DNA of 64,000 nucleotides, from assembly GCA_963693285.1 (NCBI GenBank), contig OY848930.1, forward strand, positions 1,426,001 through 1,490,000, read 5' to 3'. Every line of letters starts with the position of its first letter. Position 1 is the stretch's first letter. Origin of the DNA: Xestospongia muta (Eukaryota; Porifera; Demospongiae; Haplosclerida; Petrosiidae). A program made the position numbers and the translations under genes. The notes under the pieces are model-generated. The model searched no databases. It saw nothing but the letters and a program-made list of their open reading frames with translations, and had not been told where the DNA came from. Below are positions 23,353-35,300 of this stretch, piece after piece.

Positions 23353-24324
23353 TTACTCTTTACAAATATAAGGTTTCTTCCATGTATGAATACCAACATG
23401 TGCAGTTAGAGCACTAGAACGAGCAAAACATTTTCCACAGTCCTTACAAATATGAGGTTTGTCTTTAGTATGAATACAGTAATGCTTTGCTAAGTTTTGA
23501 GAGGAAGTAAAGCTTTTTCCACAGCTCTTACAAACAAATGTTTTATTGATGTTATGAGTACGTTTATGCTTGATAAGAAGATAAGATTTAGCAAAACCTT
23601 TCCCACAGTCCTTATGACCACAAACAAACATTTTTTGTCCAGTATGGGTATGATAATGCAGTGTTAGCTTTTTACTAATAGCAAACTTTTTTCCACAGTC
23701 TTTGCAAACATAAGATTTCTTTCCATTGTGGGTACGAGTATGAGTAGTCAGACAAGACAACCGAGAGAAACTTTCCCCACAATCTTTATAACTACAAACA
23801 TATGGTTTTTGTTTATTATCATTGTTATGACAATGATGAGGTAAAGTTTTTTTGCTATCTTCATAAACATATGTCTTGTTAGTATCAATACAAGTATTAC
23901 GATGTTTGTTTTTGAACTTGGACAAAGCAACTGGGACAGGTTGATGAATTTGATCTGATACTGGACTGACACTAGATTTTTTGACTTGATGATGTACATG
24001 GTAATCCTTAGAATTGGACCGCAAAAAAGGATGACCACTGGTTACCTGGACTTGATGACGTACACGACAATGTGTATTAAGATTAGCTTCTAGACTAAAC
24101 GAACAAGTACAATCTGGACAGTGATAGGGTTTGTCACCAGTGTGATAAGAACGGATATGATAAGCCAATATGTCATGATCAGTACCAACCACGTGATGAC
24201 ACAGAGGACAGTTAAAAGTACCTTGTTTTGAGGAACAGTGGTTGATGAGGAGATGAGCAGTTAATACAGTTGAGTTAGGAAATGTCTTCTTACAATCACT
24301 TACAAGACAAAAGAGGTCAGCCAT
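23353..24324 (-). CDS. C2H2 zinc-finger protein, single exon
   Basis: A probable DNA-binding protein of 323 aa from the ATG of MADLFCLVSDCKKTF; the upstream codons have only a GTG. It has an N-terminal C-x4-C finger (CLVSDC), a CPLC finger and a CPDC finger with HTGDKPYHC linkage. A charged linker with a degenerate finger follows. Then come at least five clear C2H2 fingers (CKDCGKKF, CGHKDCGKGF, CKSCGKSF, CKDCGKCF), joined by atypical linkers such as HNINKTFVC and HTKDKPHIC. It ends at PYICKE, partway into what would be another finger. A paralogue lies at 27987-29006 on the same strand. The start codon is 110 bp from a divergent ORF. Target is unknown. Confidence 0.85.
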   Translation of the reverse strand: MADLFCLVSDCKKTFPNSTVLTAHLLINHCSSKQGTFNCPLCHHVVGTDHDILAYHIRSYHTGDKPYHCPDCTCSFSLEANLNTHCRVRHQVQVTSGHPFLRSNSKDYHVHHQVKKSSVSPVSDQIHQPVPVALSKFKNKHRNTCIDTNKTYVYEDSKKTLPHHCHNNDNKQKPYVCSYKDCGESFSRLSCLTTHTRTHNGKKSYVCKDCGKKFAISKKLTLHYHTHTGQKMFVCGHKDCGKGFAKSYLLIKHKRTHNINKTFVCKSCGKSFTSSQNLAKHYCIHTKDKPHICKDCGKCFARSSALTAHVGIHTWKKPYICKE

Positions 24325-24434
24325 AAGGAGCACGTGGTCAGGACTGTACAGTACTGGTGGGAGGAGTCACTAATATCTTGCTATATAAACAGTATTGAGC
24401 CTCACCCTCGCGAGGGTGGGGCTGAAATTAAACA
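24325..24434. promoter_or_regulatory. Divergent promoter with CGCG palindrome and TATA-like box
   Basis: This lies between divergent starts at 24324 (-) and 24435 (+). It holds TATATAAA at about 24383-24390 and a perfect 16-bp palindrome, CACCCTCGCGAGGGTG, at 24403-24418. CTCGCGAG elements are known in bidirectional animal promoters; function here is inferred. Confidence 0.6.
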
Positions 24435-24812
24435 ATGTATAACCTTTGGATATTCTTGTGTGTGATTGCTTGTTCACATAGCAAGCCATTACTTCTAACA
24501 TTTCTGGTGCCTCTAACTGTACCACCTTCTCCAGGACCCCAGGATGTTATTGCTATTGATCCGTCAACAGGCAATGCAACCAAGCTATATCACTTACCAA
24601 CTGCAGACCCACTTTGTGCCAGGATCGATCAAAAACGAGGCCTTATATATGTATTATACGAAACTACAAGCTTTGTCAAGTATCGAATGAGTGATGGACA
24701 TGTGGTTGATACCTACAACATCAGTTACAGTATAATTTCAACAGAGGGGCCGTGGATGAAGAGTCATATAAAAAGGGTCAATCTTCATGGTAGACTCATA
24801 CAAAAATGGTAG
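24435..24812 (+). CDS. Short secreted-type protein or first exon, truncated-looking
   Basis: A 125-codon frame from a clear ATG begins with a strong signal peptide (MYNLWIFLCVIACSHS). It continues with VIAIDPSTGNATKLYHLPTA and RIDQKRGLIYVLYETTS, patterns reminiscent of beta-propeller blades in secreted proteins. It ends abruptly 70 bp before a 39-bp minisatellite. It may be the first exon of a spliced gene (GTAGAC donors occur at about 24788 and 24808) or a gene cut off by repeat expansion. No family is assigned. Confidence 0.5.
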   Translation: MYNLWIFLCVIACSHSKPLLLTFLVPLTVPPSPGPQDVIAIDPSTGNATKLYHLPTADPLCARIDQKRGLIYVLYETTSFVKYRMSDGHVVDTYNISYSIISTEGPWMKSHIKRVNLHGRLIQKW

Positions 24813-24881
24813 ACAGCAGTTCACTCTCCATAATAGTAGCAGTAGAGGTATGAGTACACCATATACCCCTTTGAGTACCCC

Positions 24882-25118
24882 TTTGGTTTGGCCATTGTTT
24901 TTATCACAAAGGATCTCCCCTTTGGTTTGGCCAATGTTTTCGTCACAAAGGGTTCCCCCATTGGTTTGGCCTTCGTTTTCGTCACAAAGGGTCCCCACTT
25001 TGGTTTGAGTGTCGTCTTCGTCACAAAGGGTCCCCCCCCCTTTGGTTTGGTCGACATTTTCCTAACAAAGGGTCCCCCCTTTGGTTTGGTCACCGTTTTC
25101 GTCATAAAGGGTCCATCA
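24882..25118. repeat. 39-bp minisatellite, six units
   Basis: Units begin at about 24882, 24921, 24960, 24999, 25041 and 25080. Spacing is 39 bp except once 42, where a C-run is expanded. The core is TTTGGTTTGGCCAATGTTTT followed by CGTCACAAAGGGT. Because 39 is a multiple of three, several frames stay open by chance on both strands. Confidence 0.95.
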
Positions 25119-26740
25119 ATAAATTTATCCTCATTAGCAATAAATTGATCCTCATTAGCAGGGGTTGACTCCATCATATTTAGCAGATCATCAATAGATT
25201 GTAGTAGAAGGCTCACACTAAATATGATGAAGGATAAACCCCTGCTAATGATCTTGAACCCCTACTAATAATGAACCTTGAAGGCAATAATACTCTTGCC
25301 TGAATCTGTTGATGGAGGATGATTTGCTAAATACATTGGAGGAAGAACCTCTTGCTAATGATCATGAACCCCTGGTAATGATCTTATTTATTGATGGAGG
25401 CAATAATCTGATGATGGAAGATGAGCCTTCTACTCCAATCTGCTAAATATGATGGAGAATGAACCCTTGCTAATGATCCTGAACTTCTGCTAATGATCCT
25501 ATTCCAATCTATTGATGGAATACGATGGACGATGAGGATTGTATTTATTGATGGAAAAGGTTTATCCTCCATTGTATTTAGCAAATCATCCTCCATCAAC
25601 AGATTCATCATATTTAGCAAGAGGTTCATCCTCCATCGTATTTAGCAAATCATCCTCCATCCAACAGATTCAGGCAACAGTATCAGAACATTGCCTCCAA
25701 GGATTATTGGTATAGGTTCAGGATCATAAGCAGGGATTCATCCTTCATCATATTTAGCAAGAGGTTCATCCTCCATCCAACAGATTCAGGTTAGCAAATC
25801 ATCCTCCATCCAACAGATTCAGGCAACAGAATCAGAACATTGCCTCCAAGGATTATTATAGTATATAATATATATGGGTTCAGGATCATTAGCAGGGTTC
25901 ATCTTTCATTGTGTTTAGCAAATCATCAATAGATTGAAATAGAAGGTTCATCCTCCATCAACAGATTGGTAGCAGTTATAGCCTCCATCAATAAATTGGA
26001 TCATTAGCAGGGGTTTACTCTCTAGCATATTTAGCCCAGGCTCATCCTTCATGAACAGATTATTCTCCAGCATATTTAGCCCAGGCTCATCCTTCAACAG
26101 ATTGGTTGCAGGGGTTCAATCCTCCATCTTATTTAGCAGGCTCATCCAGCCTCCATCAATTAATTGGATCATTAGCAGGATTCATCCTCCTCCATCAACA
26201 GATTGGTAGCTGGCGACAGTCATAGCCTCCATCAATAAATTGGATCATTTAGCCCAGGCTCATCCTTCATCAACATATTGTTTGCAGAGGTTCATCACAG
26301 ATTGGTAGCAGGCGACAGTCATAGCCTCATTCTCCATCACAGGATCATCCTCCATCAACAGATTGGTAGCAGGCGACTGTCATAGCCTCCACCAATGCAG
26401 GAATCATCCTCCATCAACAGATTGGTAGCAGGCGACAGTCATAGCCTCCACCAATGCAGGCCTTCATCAATAAATTGGATCCAGTGTATTTAGCCCATCA
26501 ACAGATTAGTTGCAGGCGACAAATTGAATCATTAGCGGGGGTTTATCCTCCATTGTAATTGGCCTTCATCAATAAATTGGATCCAGTGTATTTAGCCCAT
26601 CAACAGATTAGTTGCAGGCGACAAATTGGATCATTAGCAGGGGTTTATCCTCCATCGTATTTAGTAGTGATCATAGCCTTCCATGAACAGATTAGTAGCA
26701 GGCCTCAGTACCTGATCAATAGTAGGGGTTCAATAAACTA
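25119..26740. repeat. Irregular minisatellite field built from a few short modules
   Basis: About 1.6 kb is made of shuffled modules: ATCCTCCATC, TATTTAGCA, CAGATTGGTAGCAGGCGAC, AATAAATTGGATCATTAGCA and AGGGGTT. They occur in varying order and partly in inverted form (GATGGAGGATGA). Higher-order duplications are visible, e.g. around 26400-26460 and 26460-26640. I see no credible coding region. Confidence 0.9.
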
Positions 26741-27986
26741 AGTCACTTTCCCAGCACTAATCTGTCACTCAAGGCAGCCATATTGGTTAGACAGTTCTTT
26801 CTTGAAATTCTCCACAGCAAGTGTCATACCTTCCCCTTCTCAGCATCAGACACAGATAACAGCCATGACAGCTTTCTTCTCCTAAGTTCTTGAAGAACTC
26901 TTTTACAGCAGTAGTCAGCCAGAGCAAGTTCCAGAGAATCAGTCCTTCTCTCAGAGACACACACAAAGAGTGGACCCAAATCTTTTCTAAGCTAAGAGAG
27001 GAGAGAGAAGAGTTGCAATTGACTGAAATGATTTGGTTCCTTCCACTTATATACTTGCAAAGTCTCACACTTATTGTGTGGCTTGATAAGACAGACAATC
27101 AGACCTCATGAGAGAATAATAAACATACCATTCAAGAACAACAAACATAGAAAATGTAGCCAATCAAATTTCATTTACACAAATTTTGGTGCACACCTTT
27201 CAAAAATAAGAAACACAGAAGATTTAGCCAATCAAATTTCCTCTCCACAAATTTTGGCACCTTTGCGAAAATCAACTTTATTACTAAGTGTGGTAACACT
27301 TTATTAAAGATGGCGTTATTACCTTACTGAAACTACATGTCTTACTGTCATCATATAATTTGGTATTCACAGTCACTGTTAATGTAAGAGCACAGAGTAG
27401 TAGTTAGTGTTGTAACCAGTAGAAATCTGATTGATACTTAAATTCTATACTAAGATATTCATAGTATGTAGTGATTTAGACGCAAGTCATGTTATTGAGT
27501 ATTGTACCATAATCATGGCACTGTATTAGTGTCTAATAATTCTAAACTCAATGGTAATTATGATAAGTTTAATGACAACCACTGTAACGGTGTAAAATGA
27601 TAATAATATTCAAAAGATCAAAGGCTAGTAACTTTAAGGGTAATAGCAATGATTTAAGAATTCTACATTGTCATAGCAGCAGATGTTACCATGGTAACAT
27701 AATGTATGAGTAAAATATTGGATTAAGTTAAATGCTAAAATAAATGATAACATCGCAGGTCATCAAAGTAGGTGTGGTCAATGCCACCATAATCTCTCAT
27801 CAAACTCCTCCTCTCTGTGATCATATGGACTACCCTCACTTTTGACTACTTTTGCTATAATATCTGCAAGTACAATAATATATATTGTGCAACCATATTT
27901 AATCATAAATAAACTATAATTTTGATGAGTTACGCATAACATCCAGAAAATATAGATTGTTGAATGTTTATAGTTCCTAGTATTTT
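26741..27986. other. Intergenic with one short tandem duplication, no gene seen
   Basis: Contains the 27129-27257 repeat. A 103-codon minus frame at 26787-27098 lacks an ATG start and any recognisable motif. The remainder is AT-rich. Confidence 0.5.
27129..27257. repeat. Two-copy 68-bp tandem repeat
   Basis: Bases 27129-27189 and 27197-27257 share TTAGCCAATCAAATTTC-type sequence and end ACAAATTTTGG; they differ by scattered changes. Confidence 0.8.
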
Positions 27987-29006
<1,020 letters not shown>

Positions 29007-30164
29007 GTGTTAAGAACAACACGTGGTTTATTGAGTTAATAAAACTTATGAATATTCAAATTAATGACAGTCACACAGTTCATAGCAAGCAATATAATAG
29101 CCAGAACGGATAGAACCTTTGGTAAAAATCAATATCGCAGATTTGGTATTACATGGTAGATATAGCTGAATTAGAAATTACGAATTATTTACAGTCCATA
29201 AAAGACAATAGAGGTTACACATATTGTCTTTTATTAAGAACAATAGTTTATTGAGTATTAAGCCATTATCAATGAATATTTTGAATTCTTAAATAACAAT
29301 TATTACTGTCTATTGTTATAAGCACTAACTAAACCAACCAATAGTCTAGGTAGCTTCTTAAATATTATTTATGACTTAAATATATATAGCTAAGAGCATG
29401 CAATTAGGATTTTCTAAAATGTATGAATTATATATATAACAAAGTACCTTTAGTGGATTATTATTACAGTAATCATATTTATTTTGTAGGCATTGCCTCA
29501 ATTTTTTCCTAGCTTGTATTAATGGCAGGTACAAATTCTGGGATTTCTCTTAAAGTGTTTTAAGCAACATATGTAATGTATTTCGTGGGAAACTGTTTGG
29601 TAATGTGTTAACAATTTCCCTGTGGTCATAAGTATTATTCATGAGCTATAAAGCAGGTATTTTTGGCATCACAAGACTTATGAATTATAGTATTTGAAAT
29701 ACTTGATGCCTTTAGGGGATAATATTTACATCATACTTAGCATAGCTACATGTACTTTTAAAGTATATTTTAATGAATAATATTTATTTTATCAAAAACA
29801 ATGGGTTATTATCAACACTTATAAATCGCATGTAAATATGATACACTGTTAAATATATATATTATTTATTGGTTATAACACTCAGTATAATTATGTGTCT
29901 TGCATGTTGTAAAATAATGAATATATGAGTATAGCACAACCAAAATAAAGCTAAAACTATACATATATGCAGTAAACTTATAATCTAGTTATTTAACAAG
30001 TTTTAGAAACAAACATTAATACATACACAATATATATTATATTATAATAATTATATACTATTATATATACAATATATATACACCATATATATTATATTAT
30101 AATAATTATATACTATTATATACACTTTACAGCAACAGCAAGTTTGCATGCATTTTCAATAGTT
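29007..30164. other. Intergenic, very AT-rich, no gene seen
   Basis: Includes a duplicated AT block near 30031-30120 (TATTATATTATAATAATTAT appears twice). No coding or RNA feature is supported. Confidence 0.6.
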
Positions 30165-31064
30165 TTATGGTTCTTGTTTTATATTATAAGAGCGTGGTTC
30201 CTTTTCCTTTTCTTCTGTTGGTTTTCTTTTCTTCTTAAACATTATCCAAGGAGTTAAGAAGCTCATGCTAATTGCATCAGCAATTGCAGCAATTGCATAT
30301 AGTGAAGTCATTTCTATAGGACCACGATTACCATTAACAATTTTATTCTTGTCATTTTCTGAACGTTCATTTTGGCCGACATTAAAATGGAAAATATAAA
30401 CATAAAGTAATATACGAGGAAGACACAATCCAATAATATGAACTGGTATCATACATGTAATACGTACACATTTCTTTCCTTTATCAGAGCAACAAGAGAG
30501 CAGTATCCATGTATTAATTGCCATGGCAACTGCAGAAAACCCAAATACTAGACCAGCAGCTTCAATACCAGAAATTAAATTCATCTCGAAACAATACTCA
30601 ATTGAACTCACATTTGGTTTGCTTATATTATGGGAATTCAAATGTAATTTGTCATAAACTATATCCAAGTTAACATTGTCTTTCCAGTTTTTTCCACCTG
30701 CGCATTGTTCAAGATCTGTCTTAGGAATGAGAGCACCAGCAAGAAAAGATAGTAAAGCATGTGCAGTCAGGACTACTAAAACAAACAGAAGAAAGTAGGA
30801 ATAACATATCGGAGCTTTAAAACCATATACGACAGTCGAACGCTTGTCATTGTCAGTTTCAAGGAAGCAAAATATCCATTCCACGACACGAGTAAAACCT
30901 GCATATTTTTCTGGGTAACATCTAGCCAGTATACAAATAAATGGTATTGCTACAATGAAAACGACAAAACAGAGAGCAGGAAATCCCATGAAAGCTATGT
31001 TAAACAAGTCTCGATAAAACTTTTCTATTTCCTCTCGTACGGTTATGTTCAATGCGATTCCCAT
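30165..31064 (-). CDS. Orphan multipass membrane protein, 299 aa
   Basis: The start is the ATG of MGIALNITVREEIEKF; the upstream codon in frame is only GTG, and a stop lies close behind. About five hydrophobic segments are visible: residues ~25-50, ~85-112, ~165-190, ~200-225 and ~250-275. Between the second and third is a roughly 55-residue loop with several N-glycosylation sequons (NIS, NVS) and two cysteines, probably extracellular. The C-terminal tail is short and very basic (KKKRKP), then acidic and basic mixed. I do not recognise the family. It is single-exon, 1.3 kb upstream of and divergent from junctophilin. Function is unknown. Confidence 0.65.
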   Translation of the reverse strand: MGIALNITVREEIEKFYRDLFNIAFMGFPALCFVVFIVAIPFICILARCYPEKYAGFTRVVEWIFCFLETDNDKRSTVVYGFKAPICYSYFLLFVLVVLTAHALLSFLAGALIPKTDLEQCAGGKNWKDNVNLDIVYDKLHLNSHNISKPNVSSIEYCFEMNLISGIEAAGLVFGFSAVAMAINTWILLSCCSDKGKKCVRITCMIPVHIIGLCLPRILLYVYIFHFNVGQNERSENDKNKIVNGNRGPIEMTSLYAIAAIADAISMSFLTPWIMFKKKRKPTEEKEKEPRSYNIKQEP

Positions 31065-32367
31065 TTCTGCTTTGTACACTTGATTGTATAATATCTATGT
31101 TTATATAATTAACTGGCAAGGGGGAAGAAACGGCGGAAAAGGCGGAAACAGGGGAAGTAATGAATATATAATTAAAATCATAAACCTTATCAATGTCTAA
31201 AACAAAGAATTCCAGAAATGTTGTTTCAGATGATGAAGGTGTCCGCCAAGTCATGCCCATGCATGCTTCTAAGAGGCATTCCAGGGTTTATATAAGGAGC
31301 TTTAATGGGTCAAATTTTGCTCGCACTTAGTAAAAACATTGATGTGGTATATGATACAGTAAAAAGCATTACCATGGGGATTTGAAATGCTAGAATTGAG
31401 ACTGTCTTCCACTCTCTATGCACAATTCATAGATTATTTGGAGGATTTACTATATGTTTTCTTCGTATAATCCTGTTTACAACTAAGTACACAATTATAT
31501 TACTACAAATTAAAGAACACAAATACATCTATTTGATTGAGGTTGTTGAAACAACTGCAATAAAGCATAACACAGTAGTATCTATGATTGAATTGACTTT
31601 AAAGTGACTTTCAGGTAATAACTGTGAGGAACACATGGCATGTACATGACAATTGCTGAGAAAATCGATTCTTTAGTAATGTAACACTTCTAACATGTAA
31701 AGTTTATACAGCCGACAGGTTCTGAAGTTTGGGGTTAAGGTCTAGAGATTATAATTAGTTTCATAATGAATATGATGTTCTCTGCCAGTTACTTAGACAG
31801 TGTTTATATTAACTGTTTGGTTTCCAAGGAACCTTATACCTGAGTTAGTCAATTCTTTTAATAATAAAATTCATTTTAAACACTGCATAACATTGTATTT
31901 GCATTTCATCCACAGTTAGATTATTAAGCAGTTGATTGAAAATGAAAGCTTATAATCATTTTATGACTATGAGTTACTTGTAAGTTTTAATGTGATAGAT
32001 TTCACAATGTACAATTAGACCACCAGATCTAGTAAAATAGTTATTATAAACATATTATTTCCTGTTTGGATGTGAAAATGAATAGTCAGCTCATAAAATT
32101 AAATGTAGTAAACATTTCCTGCAGTCTCTTCAGACATACGACTTTTCCACTATGTGAACACGTCTATACAATGCCTAGTAAGTTAAGTCACTAGACTTAC
32201 AAACACCGAGATACCATGTTAAAGGATGGAATATTACCACGTGGTCTTATGCAAAACCTGAAAATTACTTCCGTTCACTTCGGTAATCTAAACAATAAAA
32301 GGCGTGGCCTTGGCGCGCATAAATACATTTCTAATTGAGCAATAAACCATTCTTGCTAGTAGTAAAA
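31065..32367. other. Intergenic between divergent genes; no gene seen
   Basis: About 1.3 kb of AT-rich sequence. The last 100 bp are more GC-rich (GGCGTGGCCTTGGCGCGC, then CATAAATA) and probably hold the junctophilin promoter. Around 32040-32160 there is weak, decayed similarity to zinc-finger sequence, too faint to call. Confidence 0.5.
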
Positions 32368-35300
32368 ATGACGTCTGAAGGAGACGAGAATGGCAAAGGA
32401 ATATTTGACTTTGCTGACGGTGGAAGATACGTAGGAGAATGGACGGACGAGAATGGAGCTCACGGCTACGGAATATGCACCTTGCCTTCTGAGAATGGGG
32501 TCTTTGAAGGTCGTTGGGAAGATGGTAACCAACAAAGCGGGATTTTCACCTGGTGTAGCGGTCAAAAATACATTGGGGCTTGGAAAGACGGTATGAGACA
32601 TGGCCTTGGTAAAGAGGTAAGTTGTAGATGTTGCATGCCAGCTGTTGTTATTATAACTGGTTAGAGTAGTCTAATCACTTAGCTGAGATTCAAAAGCTAA
32701 GCAAGACAATTGAGGACAATTTAAATGAGAGGTAGTGTTCACTGTTGTGAGACAAGTAGTAGATCTGTTGTTTTATCACTACCATATACCTATAATGTAA
32801 TGAGTTTCCTTAATATCTCACATTTCTTTCTTAGATACGTGTGGATGGTACAGAGTATTCTGGAGACTTTCAAAAGAATGTACGAGGGACATATGGTACT
32901 TTAAAACTGGCTAATGGTGCATTGTATCAAGGCACTTGGGAGGATGGACTTCAAGATGGTGTTGGAGTTGAGATCTATGTTGATAAAGGTATGTTTTGAT
33001 TGGTCGTTGTTATTAGTACATGTACCTGGGGCATTCTGTTCTGTAGTGGGTGTGGTCATATTTTATAGTTTCTGCGTAGCCTTAAATTTTCAATGTCCAT
33101 TTTAATGTGGTTGTCCATTTATATAATACATGCATTAAGCCATCCATTGGACTGATACCATTGTTAATGTTTGTGTCCATTTTCTCTTTAATTGTGTAGT
33201 TATTTTATATTCCCATTTGTCCATTTAAATGTGCTAAGTGATGTCAATTGTTAATTTGTATAATAATTTAAGCTTATTTGTATCACAGTTCAGGAGTTAG
33301 TAATTGGTTCATGATGCATACACAGTATATACAATATCACACTACATAATATAACTTGTGTTTATGTATGTATATGCCTGGTGGTTATATGTAACAAGAT
33401 AAACATGCATTAATAACATCCTATACTTTCAGTAAATGGTAATGCTTACATGTATATGGTTGTGTCATCAGAGACAAAATGAGTTGTATCCTGTATTCAT
33501 TACTCTGCTGATTGGTTGTATCAACTCATAAAAGAGAACAAGTTTGTATAAGTTATAAGCCCACTGCATTAGTGGTCAAGGAAGTCACATGTATCTCACT
33601 CCTTTGTTACATAATCATGCTTTAAAAGCCTATCCCAGTTTAATGGGCAGTAAATTGAGATATGCTTTATTAGATAATTGGGTTCTGAAAGCCATTATCA
33701 CTAATAAGACCTGTGTTTGCTATTTCTACTTGATCCTGCTTACTTGGTGATTACAAGACTATATTATTGTTGTATGATATAACCAGTCTTTTCTCATTAG
33801 GGAGGAAGAGGGTAAAGGTTGTTTAAATGACCTTTCTATGATGTGCTATATTGTTAATGATTTTTAACAGGAAATAAGAGGAGTTAGTGTTTGGTATTTC
33901 TTTACTTTCCTGTTTGTCATAGTTCACTCTTTTACTTGTAACCTAATATGACAAATGATTAGATTTTCAGGTTATCTGTTAATTGAAATAACTAACAATG
34001 CTATTATAGTATAGAGCTACTGTTGTCAGCATTTGTGTTTGATGTGGCTCACAAAAATTGTATTATTAAGTTCTGTTTAATTCCAGTGGTATGATATAGC
34101 TTCTAGTTTCTAAGTATTGTCAGTTGCTTTATTGTGAGTGGATTTTATAGTTTTTTAGTAAATAAATAATGTTTTTTTGTGTGGTGATCTTAAAAACAGG
34201 TTCAAAATGAGTTTGGCTAAATTCATTGATCCTCTGTTAAATATTAGTTACAAATTAAGAGTTTCACTTTTTAAAATTGACTCTTCTTTACAAGGAAAGA
34301 CACGAAACTAATTATTACTATGTTTATAATTATAACTTTCTGACAGGATTTGTGTTATTAACATAGTTGTCTTATACTGAGTTGTACTAATAGCGTCCCA
34401 TTTTAAATCACTAGCCCTAAAAATGTAATTTCATCCTCTTCAAAGGGCATGATTCAAGATAATTACTCATCTGGTGTAGCTAGTAATTAGCTTATTTGTT
34501 CACACTGTCTATACTATAGACTTATATTGTGTCACAATGTGTAGGTAGTAGTGTCACCCTGTGGTCTATTACATTATGACAATGATGCAACAAACTTGTC
34601 ACACAGTAGACTGATTCCTATTCTTTTAGTGCAAGTCTCATTCTCATTCTGTGTTTTAAGTCTCTGGTTAATCAACATCTGTTTTTTTATAAAATATACT
34701 TTAGAGACATTAACTTATTAACACAAATAACCTTTGATAGCCTATTTATAAGAAGAAACTAGTACACTTATTAAACTAGATACAAAGTGTACATGTGACT
34801 ACAACGTTGACACTAGCTTAATATGATATCTTTTAAACTGCTATAGTGCTAATCCATAGGATAAGCTATTAATATCAAGGGTTTCTTTTTTCATTCTAGC
34901 TACCACTCCTGGTCATATTAGCTTTTATTATTTGTCAATGAGATAGCTGAAATCAGAATATGAATATAATTATATGCAAAGACAATGCTTTGAATTTGAT
35001 CCCTAGTGGAAAACAGATCATGTAGGAGTTAGGGGATTTATTTTGTTTGCATAGTTTAATACAACATTGCCTAATTAGAAGCAATTAACATATCTTACAG
35101 CTGATTAATGTGTCTACTGTGTATTCATGAAATGTCTTCTGTTTGTTTTGAGTTAGATTGGAATTAAAAATGTACATTTAATTTGCTGATGAGTAAATGG
35201 CCTCAACTCATCATTAGTATGGCTAAATCCTTAAAATTATTTAAGTCTCTTCACTCCTTCAATTGATCTTTGCTCTTTTGTTTTATTTTTGTTACTTTTA

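Noticed and set aside
24821..25216. Open frames on both strands across the 39-bp minisatellite
   Set aside because: The repeat unit is a multiple of three, so frames stay open by arithmetic. No ATG context, domain or splice support was found.
25119..26740. Possible CRISPR-like array
   Set aside because: Modules are irregular in length and order, there are no constant repeats with unique spacers, and the window is eukaryotic.
26787..27098. 103-codon minus frame
   Set aside because: It has a non-ATG start, no motif and no splice context; it lies next to repeats.
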